Of a stretch of DNA of 64,000 bases, positions 46,726 through 54,082 are shown one piece after another (the first letter of the stretch is position 1; each line of letters opens with the position of its first letter). Both the position numbers and the translations under genes were made by a program. Source of the DNA: Nordella sp. HKS 07 (GTDB taxonomy: Bacteria > Pseudomonadota > Alphaproteobacteria > Rhizobiales > Aestuariivirgaceae). Below the pieces are notes generated by a model, which saw only the letters and a list, made by a program, of their open reading frames with translations, was not told the DNA's origin and ran no database searches. The stretch covers positions 1,630,001-1,694,000 of the forward strand of contig NZ_CP049258.1 of the NCBI RefSeq assembly GCF_011046735.1, written 5' to 3'.

Positions 46726-47564
46726 AACTCAAACTCGCCGGGCATCTGAGCCGGGGCAGCGGCAAGGTGAATGAGGACGCCGTGGGCTTCATCGGCGATC
46801 CTGAGGATGTCAAAGCGGCCTGGGCGCTCGACGGCGTCACCGGCATCAATGACAAGGGCCTCGGCCTCATGGGCAGCGACGCGCAATGGTTCGTGGCGCG
46901 CATCGATCATCATCTGCGCGCGCTGCTGCCCGGCGCTGCCGATCTACCGGGCGCGATGTCCGAGCTGATCGACCGGCTGATCGACGATCTCGGACAGCAC
47001 AGACTTCCGGAGAAATACGATCCCCCCGCCGCCTGCATTGCCGCGGTCTGCCGGATCGGCGGCACGTGGCAGGCCGTGCGCCTCGGCGACTGCCGCCTGA
47101 TCGCCAGCGATCACTGTGGCTTCCAGCGCATCGTCGATTTCCCGAATGACGATTTCGATCATTGGATCACCGCCGAGGCGATGCGCCTGCGCGCCTCAGG
47201 CGTGAGCGATCTCAAGGAGATGGTGCGAACCTTGCAGCCGGCGCTCTTCGCCAATCGCCGTAAACGCAACCGCACGGGTGGCTACGGCGTGATCGAGGCG
47301 GACCGCGCCTGTCTCGCTTTCGCCGAATATCTGGAACTCGATGATCCCTCGCCCGTGCTGCTGGCGAGCGATGGATTCTTTCGCCTCGTCGACCACTACC
47401 ACGATCTCTCCGAAGCCGAGCTTCTGGCGCGCGTGGCGAAGCCGGGCGAGATCGAGACCCTCTATGCGAGATTGCGGGCACTCGAGGCGGGCGATCCCGA
47501 CTGCCGGCGATTTCCGCGCTTCAAGCCGCAGGATGATGCGAGCGCCGTGGCGCTCGTCGCGTAA
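46722..47564 (+). CDS. PP2C-family protein phosphatase
   Basis: A 280-residue protein. KVNEDAVG, WALDGVTGIND, VRLGDCRLIA, LLASDGFFRLVD and KPQDDASAVALV correspond to the metal-binding PP2C motifs, so it should be an active Mn/Mg-dependent Ser/Thr phosphatase. The ATG overlaps the nagA stop by 4 bp, so it is translated as part of the amino-sugar operon. No kinase is encoded near. Its target is unknown; control of the regulator or of a transporter is conceivable. Confidence 0.85.
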   Translation: MKLKLAGHLSRGSGKVNEDAVGFIGDPEDVKAAWALDGVTGINDKGLGLMGSDAQWFVARIDHHLRALLPGAADLPGAMSELIDRLIDDLGQHRLPEKYDPPAACIAAVCRIGGTWQAVRLGDCRLIASDHCGFQRIVDFPNDDFDHWITAEAMRLRASGVSDLKEMVRTLQPALFANRRKRNRTGGYGVIEADRACLAFAEYLELDDPSPVLLASDGFFRLVDHYHDLSEAELLARVAKPGEIETLYARLRALEAGDPDCRRFPRFKPQDDASAVALVA

Positions 47565-47579
47565 TCGGCGGGACTGCGC

Positions 47580-48719
47580 TCAGGCCCTTGCCTTCAGCTC
47601 CGCCGCCGCCATCGCATAGCCGCCCGCCGCTCCGTCGATGAAGTGGAAATGATCGCGCGCGAAAGGATTGGGCACGAAGCAGGTCATCAGCGCTGAATCC
47701 TGGCGGTGCAGGCCATAGCGGCAGAGGCCCGCCTCATAGGCTTGGGCGAGGCGCTGCTCGAGGCGCGTGATCAGCGTCGGGGCAATGTCGACCGTGAGCT
47801 TGAGCCCGTCGTCGAACTTGCGGAAATCGGTGTTCTGCGCGACATCGTTCTTATACACCGCCGCATCGAAGCGGCCGATCTTCAGGTTGGCGCGGAAAAT
47901 CAGCCAGCCGAGCAGGCTTTCGGCGAGGATATGAAGCTTGCGCCGCCATAGCGATCCGTGGCGCGTGGCGAGCGCCTCGTAATTGAGACCCTTGGGCGGA
48001 AAGCCGAATTTGCGCGGTACCGGCAGGCCGGCCTGGTCCTCGCCATCGACGATGGCGATGATATCGTCGATGAGCCTGGTGAAATCGGCGCTGCGTTCAA
48101 CGCCGACCGGCGTGACGATGAGAGAAACGATCTCGCCATTCTTTGCCGCGATGGGATCCCAGCGGCAGGAGAGGCCGGAGAGATCGGGACGCGCGCCCGC
48201 CGTGGCGGCCGGCACACGATAGTCGCCCGCCTTCATCCGCGCCTCCGCCCAGCTGGCGCCGCCGCCCGCGAACATCGCATAGGTAACCTCGGAGCTGGCG
48301 CGAAAGCGCGCGACCCGCACATCATGGCCCTCGGCCCTGATATCGCGCATCGGCACGATGGCGGCGCGCAGATCGAGCCCCAGATCGTCCTTGACCCAGG
48401 CCTGCGTGAGGGAGAGCGCCTCGCTTGTCTCGGGCACCGCATTCTCGGGCACCGCCAGCATGGCGCCATCACCGCCGAAGACGAAGGGGATCTTGCGCGT
48501 CCCCACCGCATTCAGCACCGCCGAGATCACGCTGGCGCCCGCCATGTTGACGGCCTTGTATTCGCCGCGCGCGATCGCCTGCGTCGAGCTGACGATGTCG
48601 GCGGTTGCCAGTGACCACGTGCCGGGCAAGGGCTGATAGTTTTTCGCATCGGCGACGCCCGAGAATTTTTCGAAGGTCGGCAACGCTTCGAAGAAATCGT
48701 CCTGCCCCATATCGGTCAT
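47580..48719 (-). CDS. DUF3095 protein with class III cyclase-like motifs
   Basis: A 379-residue DUF3095 member. ATADIVSSTQAI (D41) and FVFGGDGAML (D84) have the order and the 43-residue spacing of the two metal-binding aspartates of class III adenylate/guanylate cyclases (44 in the cyclase at 51.6-53.3 kb). The C-terminal half (about 250-379) is a separate conserved region of unknown function. Activity is not established. An ATG three codons in (48710) is equally possible. It is convergent with the PP2C gene and divergent from the glycosyltransferase. Confidence 0.75.
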   Translation of the reverse strand: MTDMGQDDFFEALPTFEKFSGVADAKNYQPLPGTWSLATADIVSSTQAIARGEYKAVNMAGASVISAVLNAVGTRKIPFVFGGDGAMLAVPENAVPETSEALSLTQAWVKDDLGLDLRAAIVPMRDIRAEGHDVRVARFRASSEVTYAMFAGGGASWAEARMKAGDYRVPAATAGARPDLSGLSCRWDPIAAKNGEIVSLIVTPVGVERSADFTRLIDDIIAIVDGEDQAGLPVPRKFGFPPKGLNYEALATRHGSLWRRKLHILAESLLGWLIFRANLKIGRFDAAVYKNDVAQNTDFRKFDDGLKLTVDIAPTLITRLEQRLAQAYEAGLCRYGLHRQDSALMTCFVPNPFARDHFHFIDGAAGGYAMAAAELKARA

Positions 48720-48805
48720 CCGGAAAAACTAGCATGGCAGCCTAGCCATGGCGACAACGCGATCCCGGATTGACGCCTGCACGCGCCGCCGCCATAGGCA
48801 AAGGG

Positions 48806-49891
48806 GTGAGGATCGCCTTCTATGCCCCGCTCAAAGCGCCCGACCATCCGGTTCCCTCGGGGGACCGTCAGATGGCGCGGCTCATCATGAAGGCGCTCGG
48901 CCAGGCGGGCTTCGAGGTGGACCTCGCCAGCGGCTTGCGCGCCTTCACGCCAGATCCCGCGCCGGAAGCTTTCGCTGTCCTGCTTGATGCCGCCGAAGCG
49001 GAGAAGGCACGCCTGAGGCAGGCCTGGCAGGACGGTCAAAGGCCCGATCTCTGGTTCACCTATCATCCCTATTACAAGGCACCCGATCTTCTTGGGCCTG
49101 AGCTCGCGCGTCATTTCGACATTCCCTATGTCACCGCCGAAGCTTCCTACGCGCCCAAGCGCGACCGCCAGGGCTGGGCACAGCGCCAGGCACTGATCCG
49201 CGACGCAGTCGGCCTCGCTCGCATCAATATCTGCTTCACTGAGCGCGACCGCGCCGGACTGGAAAAGTCCGTGCCCGAGGCGCGCTTCGCGGCCCTTCCA
49301 CCTTTCATTGATACGCAGGCCTATGGTGATGGTTGCGCCGCCGCACCGCCCGCACACCTGATGGCGGTCGCGATGATGCGCAAGGGCGACAAATTTGCGA
49401 GCTTCACCATGCTCGCCGAGGCGCTCGGGCTGCTGCTCGATCTGCCTTGGCGGCTCACAATTCTAGGCGACGGGCCGATGCGGGCGGAAACCATGGCGCT
49501 TTTCGATCGAATCCCGTCCGATCGCCTCGACTGGCGAGGTGAGTTCAGGCCCGAAGCCGTGCCTCAATGCCTGCGCCAGGGCGGCATCTATGCCTGGCCG
49601 GGCACCGGCGAGGCCTATGGCCTCGCTTATCTCGAGGCGCAGGCCTCAGGCCTGCCGGTGGTGGCGCAATCGACCGCCGGCGTTCCGGCCGTCGTCCGCG
49701 ACGGCGTGACTGGTATCCTGACGCCCGAAGGCGATGTCGCCGCCTATGCGGCGGCCGTCCGCGTATTGCTGACGGACGACGCCAGACGCGCGGCCTATGG
49801 CCGGGCGGCCCGCGATTTCGTGCTCGCCGAGCGCTCGCTCACCAAGGCCTCCGAGCGCCTGGCCGCGATCCTGAACGAGGCGATGACATGA
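48806..49891 (+). CDS. Glycosyltransferase, GT4/GT-B fold
   Basis: A 361-residue transferase from the GTG at 48806. VRIAFYAPLKAPDHPVPSGDRQMARLIMKAL is the N-terminal GT-B strand and loop. GEAYGLAYLEAQASGLPVVAQSTAGVPAVVRDGVTG is the C-terminal nucleotide-sugar site with the EX7E-like arrangement. A TTG twelve codons upstream is the only alternative. No membrane helix, so cytoplasmic. Donor and acceptor unknown. Its stop overlaps the deacetylase start. Confidence 0.85.
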   Translation: MRIAFYAPLKAPDHPVPSGDRQMARLIMKALGQAGFEVDLASGLRAFTPDPAPEAFAVLLDAAEAEKARLRQAWQDGQRPDLWFTYHPYYKAPDLLGPELARHFDIPYVTAEASYAPKRDRQGWAQRQALIRDAVGLARINICFTERDRAGLEKSVPEARFAALPPFIDTQAYGDGCAAAPPAHLMAVAMMRKGDKFASFTMLAEALGLLLDLPWRLTILGDGPMRAETMALFDRIPSDRLDWRGEFRPEAVPQCLRQGGIYAWPGTGEAYGLAYLEAQASGLPVVAQSTAGVPAVVRDGVTGILTPEGDVAAYAAAVRVLLTDDARRAAYGRAARDFVLAERSLTKASERLAAILNEAMT

Positions 49892-50646
49892 TGAACGAAG
49901 ATCTCTGGCGGCCGCTCCGTGACGAACTTCAGGAGTGGCGCGCCGCCGGCCGCACCGCCTCGCTGTGGCTGCGCGATGATGATGCGGTGGCACCGACGCC
50001 GGCACTCGACCGGCTGATCGGCCTCGCGCGCGATTATGCCGTGCCCGTGGCGCTGGCGATCATCCCGGTCAGTACCGGGCCTGATCTGGCCCACCGTCTC
50101 GCCCAGGAAACACTTATCCATCCCGTCGTCCATGGCTGGTCGCATGCCAATCACGCGCCCCCGTCCGAGAAGAAGCAGGAACTGGGCGATGACCGGCCGC
50201 GCCAGGCGGTCAAGGATGATCTCACAAGAGGACTTGCGCGCCTGAGCGAGTTCTATCGCGACAGGCTCACCAGCTTGCTGGTGCCGCCCTGGAATCGTAT
50301 CGATCCGGCGCTCCTCGATGATCTGCCGATGCTCGGCTACACTGGCCTGTCGGCTTTCGGACACAAGCTCGCCTCGACGGAGCACCTCACCGTCGTCAAC
50401 ACGCATATCGACATCGTCGATTCGCGCGCCGGCAATCGCTGTCGCGATCATGGCGTGCTGATCGCAGACCTCGCCCGGGAACTTGCGGAGGCGCGCGCTG
50501 CCGGTGGCGCGGCACCCGTCGGCGTGCTGAGCCATCATCTGGTGAGCGACGACGACGCTTTCCGCTTCCTGAGCGATCTCTTCGACGTCACCGCCCGAAG
50601 CGGCGTGGTGCGCTGGCGAACGCCGGCAGAGCTTCTCGAGCGATAG
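49888..50646 (+). CDS. Polysaccharide deacetylase-like protein
   Basis: A 252-residue protein with a glycoside-hydrolase/deacetylase barrel. SLWLRDDDAV gives the catalytic/metal acids, HPVVHGWSHANHAP the two metal histidines, and LLVPPWNRIDPALL the next family motif. It has no signal peptide, so it acts inside the cell, perhaps on a lipid- or nucleotide-linked glycan made with the coupled glycosyltransferase (4-bp overlap). Confidence 0.8.
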   Translation: MMNEDLWRPLRDELQEWRAAGRTASLWLRDDDAVAPTPALDRLIGLARDYAVPVALAIIPVSTGPDLAHRLAQETLIHPVVHGWSHANHAPPSEKKQELGDDRPRQAVKDDLTRGLARLSEFYRDRLTSLLVPPWNRIDPALLDDLPMLGYTGLSAFGHKLASTEHLTVVNTHIDIVDSRAGNRCRDHGVLIADLARELAEARAAGGAAPVGVLSHHLVSDDDAFRFLSDLFDVTARSGVVRWRTPAELLER

Positions 50647-50647
50647 C

Positions 50648-50769
50648 GCATCGGACCGAAAAGCTTGTGACCGGGCCTGACCCGGCCATCGCAGCGGTTT
50701 TCGGATAATCCGATGCGCAATACAAGAGATGGAGCGCCGACGCGATTCCATCGCAACGTCCGGCGCTCT
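50648..50769. repeat. Palindromic element A, copy 3
   Basis: GCATCGG/CCGATGC long-range pair and the 3' stem AGCGCCG.CG/CG.CCGGCGCT. The middle hairpin now reads GACCGGG...CCCGGCC, a changed sequence that still pairs. It lies between the convergent deacetylase and MBL genes. Confidence 0.75.
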
Positions 50770-50774
50770 GGCCC

Positions 50775-51635
50775 TTACAGATCCACGACCAGGCCCTGAC
50801 GCGCCACGAAGGCGCCGGCGAATGCCGCCTTGGCCTCCTCGCCGATCACGTCCAGTTCGTCGTCATTGCGCAGCGGCGAATGGTGGAAGATGGCGAGTTG
50901 CTTGGCCTTGGCCGCCTTGCACAGGCGCACGCCTTCCTCCCAGCTCGAATGGCCGAAACCGCGATAGCGTGGCATCTCCTCGTCGGTGAAGGCGGCGTCA
51001 TAGATGACGAGATCGGCATGGTCGATGAGCTTCAGCACATTCTGGTCGAGCTTGCCGGGCGCATGCTCGGTGTCGGTGATATAGCAGGCGCACCTGCCCT
51101 GGAATTCGACGCGATAGCCGACGGCGGCATTGGGATGGTTGAGGCTGGCGGTCCTGAGCACGATGCCGTCATGGGGATTGAGCACATCGCCCGGTTTGAA
51201 ATCCTTGTAATCGACATCGGCGATGAAGATCTCCGGGGCGATCGGAAAATACGGCGCCTTCATGATTCCCGAGATCATTTCATGCGTCGTCATCACCCCG
51301 GCGAGATGGCCGGACCATATGCGGATCTTGTTGCTGCCGCGATAGAACGGCAGGAAGAACGGAATGCCGAAAATATGATCCCAATGGCAATGGGAGAAGA
51401 ACATGTCGAGGCGCGTCACGCCTTCGCGTTCGAATTCCTGGCCGGCACGCTTCAGGCCCGACCCCGCATCGAACATCAGGACATGCTCGCCGCAGCGCAT
51501 TTCGACGCAGGACGAATCACCCCCATAACGCGTGACTTCCGACCCCGACACCGGAATGCTACCCCTGGCGCCCCAAAACTTTACCGTAAATTCACTCTTT
51601 TCTTTCAACGACTTGACCCCTCGCTCGGCGGGCAT
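50775..51635 (-). CDS. MBL-fold metallo-hydrolase
   Basis: A 286-residue metallo-beta-lactamase fold hydrolase. VKFWGARGSIPVSG and RYGGDSSCVEMR are the start of one cytoplasmic phosphodiesterase-like subgroup. The zinc motif is SHCHWDH (H82, H84, D86, H87); YITDTEH and FHHSP supply further ligands. It lies 11 bp behind the cyclase gene in one operon, so hydrolysis of a cyclic nucleotide is a sensible but unproven guess. Confidence 0.85.
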   Translation of the reverse strand: MPAERGVKSLKEKSEFTVKFWGARGSIPVSGSEVTRYGGDSSCVEMRCGEHVLMFDAGSGLKRAGQEFEREGVTRLDMFFSHCHWDHIFGIPFFLPFYRGSNKIRIWSGHLAGVMTTHEMISGIMKAPYFPIAPEIFIADVDYKDFKPGDVLNPHDGIVLRTASLNHPNAAVGYRVEFQGRCACYITDTEHAPGKLDQNVLKLIDHADLVIYDAAFTDEEMPRYRGFGHSSWEEGVRLCKAAKAKQLAIFHHSPLRNDDELDVIGEEAKAAFAGAFVARQGLVVDL

Positions 51636-51646
51636 CGTAGCATTTC

Positions 51647-53344
51647 CTACGGCTTATGCGACTCTAAAGCGGGCAATTGCGTCGCCCGCTTCACCATGAC
51701 CACTTCGAGCGTTCCGGCCCTTCCCCGGATCTCCAGGCTTCGGGTTTCGAGGTCTCCCGGCTCGGTCTCCGCCTTGTCGAGGACCACCCGGGAAATGATC
51801 GCCTGCACATTGAGCTCCTTGGCTGCGGCCTCCAGCCGGCTGGCGGTGTTGACGGTATCGCCGAGCGCGGTGACGCCGCGCGCCGTGGCACTTTTGCCCG
51901 CCGCCCCGATGCGCCCCAGTATGGCGGCACCCGAATGAAGACCGATGCCCATCTCGAGCGCGCCGCGTAGTTCCTCGTGCAGGCTCTGATTCAGGGCGTC
52001 GAGCACGCCGCCCATGGCCCTGGCCGCGGCCAGGGCCTCGCGCGCTCCGGCCTTCGCCGTCTTGTCCATGCCGAATATCGCCATGATGCCGTCGCCCATG
52101 AACTTGTCGACATAGCCTCCTGTATCGACGATGACTTCGCTCATGCGTCCCAGATACTGGTTGAGCAGGAAAACGACGTCATAGGAGAGACGCTGCTGCG
52201 ACAGCTTGGTGAAGCCCCGCAGATCGCAGAACATCACGGTGACCTCCTGCTCGACGCCCCAGAAATATTTGTCGACGAGCCCATCCACCGCGTCGGCCGT
52301 CGCCGCCGGCAGGAGCGTGGTGATGACGAGATCGGTCTCGGGGCGAAACTGGCAGGCGAGCCTGACATTGGCCGGAGCGCCGACCCGCTTCAGCACTTTC
52401 AGCTCATTGGCATCCGGCGGCGGCTCGTTCGCCGGGCCTTCGATGACCCTGATTCGGCAGGTCGAGCAGCGTGCCCGCCCGCCGCACACCGAGGCATGCG
52501 GAATGTTGTTGAGGCGGCTCATTTCGAGGACGGACAGGCCGCGCCGCGCCGAGACACGCTGTCCACCCGTATAGGTGATGGTGATCGTGTGCCGGTACCG
52601 ATCGAGGAGCCCGAGGCCGATGCGCGACGCCACGATCAGGGCGAGCAGGCCCAGATAGAGGTAGAATTCATAGTCGAGCAGGCCATGCAGGAAGTTGAAC
52701 TGCTCCTGCGACATTGGCGGCTCGAAATCCGAAACATAGCGGATGGCACGCCCGGCGGATGCAAATCCCGCGAAGCCAAGCGCCGGTATAAGGGTCGCCA
52801 GCGCTACCCACAGCCATCTGAGCCGGCGATACCAGAACTTGAACTCGAGCCAGTGATGCAGGCCGATCAGACCGTGCACCCAGACGAGCAGCATCAGCGC
52901 CGCCTGTCGCCAGGCTTCGGCCGGCCACATGACCCACAAAGCGTAGGTATAGTTGTCATCGACTCCGGCATAGATATGAGCGCCGCGCATGCCGGTGACA
53001 TGGCGCAACAGCAATAGCGGGATGAGCAGGCCGAAACCCAGCTGCACCCATTCATGCGGCCTGATTCTCAGGCTGCGGCGCCTGATGAAGACCACGATCC
53101 CGAGCACGAAGTGGACGAGGAACGAGGCCAGCAGGATGATCGTGCCGGGAAGGCTCCGGGTAAGGGCGATGCGCCAGAGGCGCACCTCTTCCATCATCTC
53201 GATCGACAGCAGCCCAACCGCATGATTGAGGAAATGCGTCGCCGCGAATGTGAACAGAACGAGGCCGGTCGCCAGCCTGAGCTGGCGCAATGTCACGCGT
53301 GGAAGGGCGGTACGGTAGGGCAAGGCAACATCTGGAGAAGTCAT
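51647..53344 (-). CDS. Membrane adenylate/guanylate cyclase with 2Fe-2S domain
   Basis: A 565-residue signalling enzyme in three parts. Residues 1-245 hold about six helices with many histidines (H37, H41, H78, H114, H157, H163) in a cytochrome-b-like arrangement, so heme binding is possible. Residues 252-345 are a ferredoxin domain with C287-X5-C293-X2-C296 and C331. Residues 362-530 are a class III cyclase domain with metal aspartates D374 (FCDLRGFTKL) and D418 (KFMGDGIMAIFG) and ALGDTVNTASRLE. It presumably makes a cyclic nucleotide in response to redox state. ATP or GTP specificity not decided. Confidence 0.88.
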   Translation of the reverse strand: MTSPDVALPYRTALPRVTLRQLRLATGLVLFTFAATHFLNHAVGLLSIEMMEEVRLWRIALTRSLPGTIILLASFLVHFVLGIVVFIRRRSLRIRPHEWVQLGFGLLIPLLLLRHVTGMRGAHIYAGVDDNYTYALWVMWPAEAWRQAALMLLVWVHGLIGLHHWLEFKFWYRRLRWLWVALATLIPALGFAGFASAGRAIRYVSDFEPPMSQEQFNFLHGLLDYEFYLYLGLLALIVASRIGLGLLDRYRHTITITYTGGQRVSARRGLSVLEMSRLNNIPHASVCGGRARCSTCRIRVIEGPANEPPPDANELKVLKRVGAPANVRLACQFRPETDLVITTLLPAATADAVDGLVDKYFWGVEQEVTVMFCDLRGFTKLSQQRLSYDVVFLLNQYLGRMSEVIVDTGGYVDKFMGDGIMAIFGMDKTAKAGAREALAAARAMGGVLDALNQSLHEELRGALEMGIGLHSGAAILGRIGAAGKSATARGVTALGDTVNTASRLEAAAKELNVQAIISRVVLDKAETEPGDLETRSLEIRGRAGTLEVVMVKRATQLPALESHKP

Positions 53345-53358
53345 GCCGGCCTCCGCTT

Positions 53359-53470
53359 AGATCACGATGAGTTTGGATTGAGTCAATCCAAACTCATAAA
53401 CGTGATCGATTCGATATTCAGCGCGGGATACTTGCGAAAAACCGGTACCCACTTTTTCGCATCCTGCGCT
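53359..53470. repeat. Composite palindromic element B, copy 4
   Basis: The hairpin here is TGAGTTTGGATTGA and its exact complement separated by one base (53368-53396), unlike copies 1 and 3. The outer pair is AGCGCGGGAT...ATCCTGCGCT. Flanks (AGATCACGAT, ACGTGATCG, AAAAACCGGTACCCACTTTT) match the other copies. Confidence 0.75.
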
Positions 53471-53473
53471 ACA

Positions 53474-53572
53474 GCATCGGACCGAAAAGTGCGAAGCGGT
53501 TTTCAGATAATCCGATGCGCAAATCAAAGAGTTAGAGCGCCGGACCGATTCCATGTGAGCGTCCGGCGCTCT
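53474..53572. repeat. Palindromic element A, copy 4 (short form)
   Basis: GCATCGG...CCGATGC and the 3' stem AGAGCGCCGGA/TCCGGCGCTCT are perfect, but the middle hairpin has been cleanly deleted. It follows element B by 3 bp; together they fill the gap between the cyclase and the cNMP-binding gene. Confidence 0.75.
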
Positions 53573-53583
53573 AGCGCGGGCTT

Positions 53584-54048
53584 CTAGTTTGCCTTTCGCC
53601 TGAGATCGCTGCGCGCCTCGCTGAGCTCCGCCGTCGTGTGGCTCAGGCGGTCGGCGAGCACCCGCATGATTTCGACGGCCATTTCCGGAAACTCGGCCAG
53701 CAGCTTGAGGAAATGCTCCTTGCGGATGCGCAGGGTTTCGAGCGGCGCGTTGGCCCTGACGGTAGCGGTGCGCGAGACGTCGCACAGGATGGCGATCTCT
53801 CCGACGATCGAATTCGGCTCCAAGGTCGCCACCTTGATCTCGCCGCTCTGCGAATTGACCAGCACATCGGCCGAACCGGCGAGAACCACATAGGCGGCAT
53901 CGCCCGGATCACCCTGCTTGAAGAGTGTCTGTCCGGCGTCGAAACTGACGCGGTCCGAAGTAAAGGCCAGGAGCTTGAGCTTGCCTGGCGCCACGCCCGA
54001 AAAGAGCGGTACGCGCCGCAACAGCTCCACCTCATCTTTGAGCTGCAT
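53584..54048 (-). CDS. Stand-alone cyclic-nucleotide-binding domain protein
   Basis: A 154-residue protein consisting of one Crp-type cNMP-binding domain and a short helical tail, with no helix-turn-helix. The phosphate-binding cassette GEIAILCDVSRTATVRA keeps the Glu and the Arg-Thr pair needed to hold the cyclic phosphate. It lies 34 bp behind the degenerate ABC gene and 240 bp ahead of the cyclase, all on the minus strand. It probably acts by protein contact rather than by binding DNA. Confidence 0.88.
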   Translation of the reverse strand: MQLKDEVELLRRVPLFSGVAPGKLKLLAFTSDRVSFDAGQTLFKQGDPGDAAYVVLAGSADVLVNSQSGEIKVATLEPNSIVGEIAILCDVSRTATVRANAPLETLRIRKEHFLKLLAEFPEMAVEIMRVLADRLSHTTAELSEARSDLRRKAN

Positions 54049-54082
54049 CGCTCAATACTCCTATATCTGGTCCAACCATATA

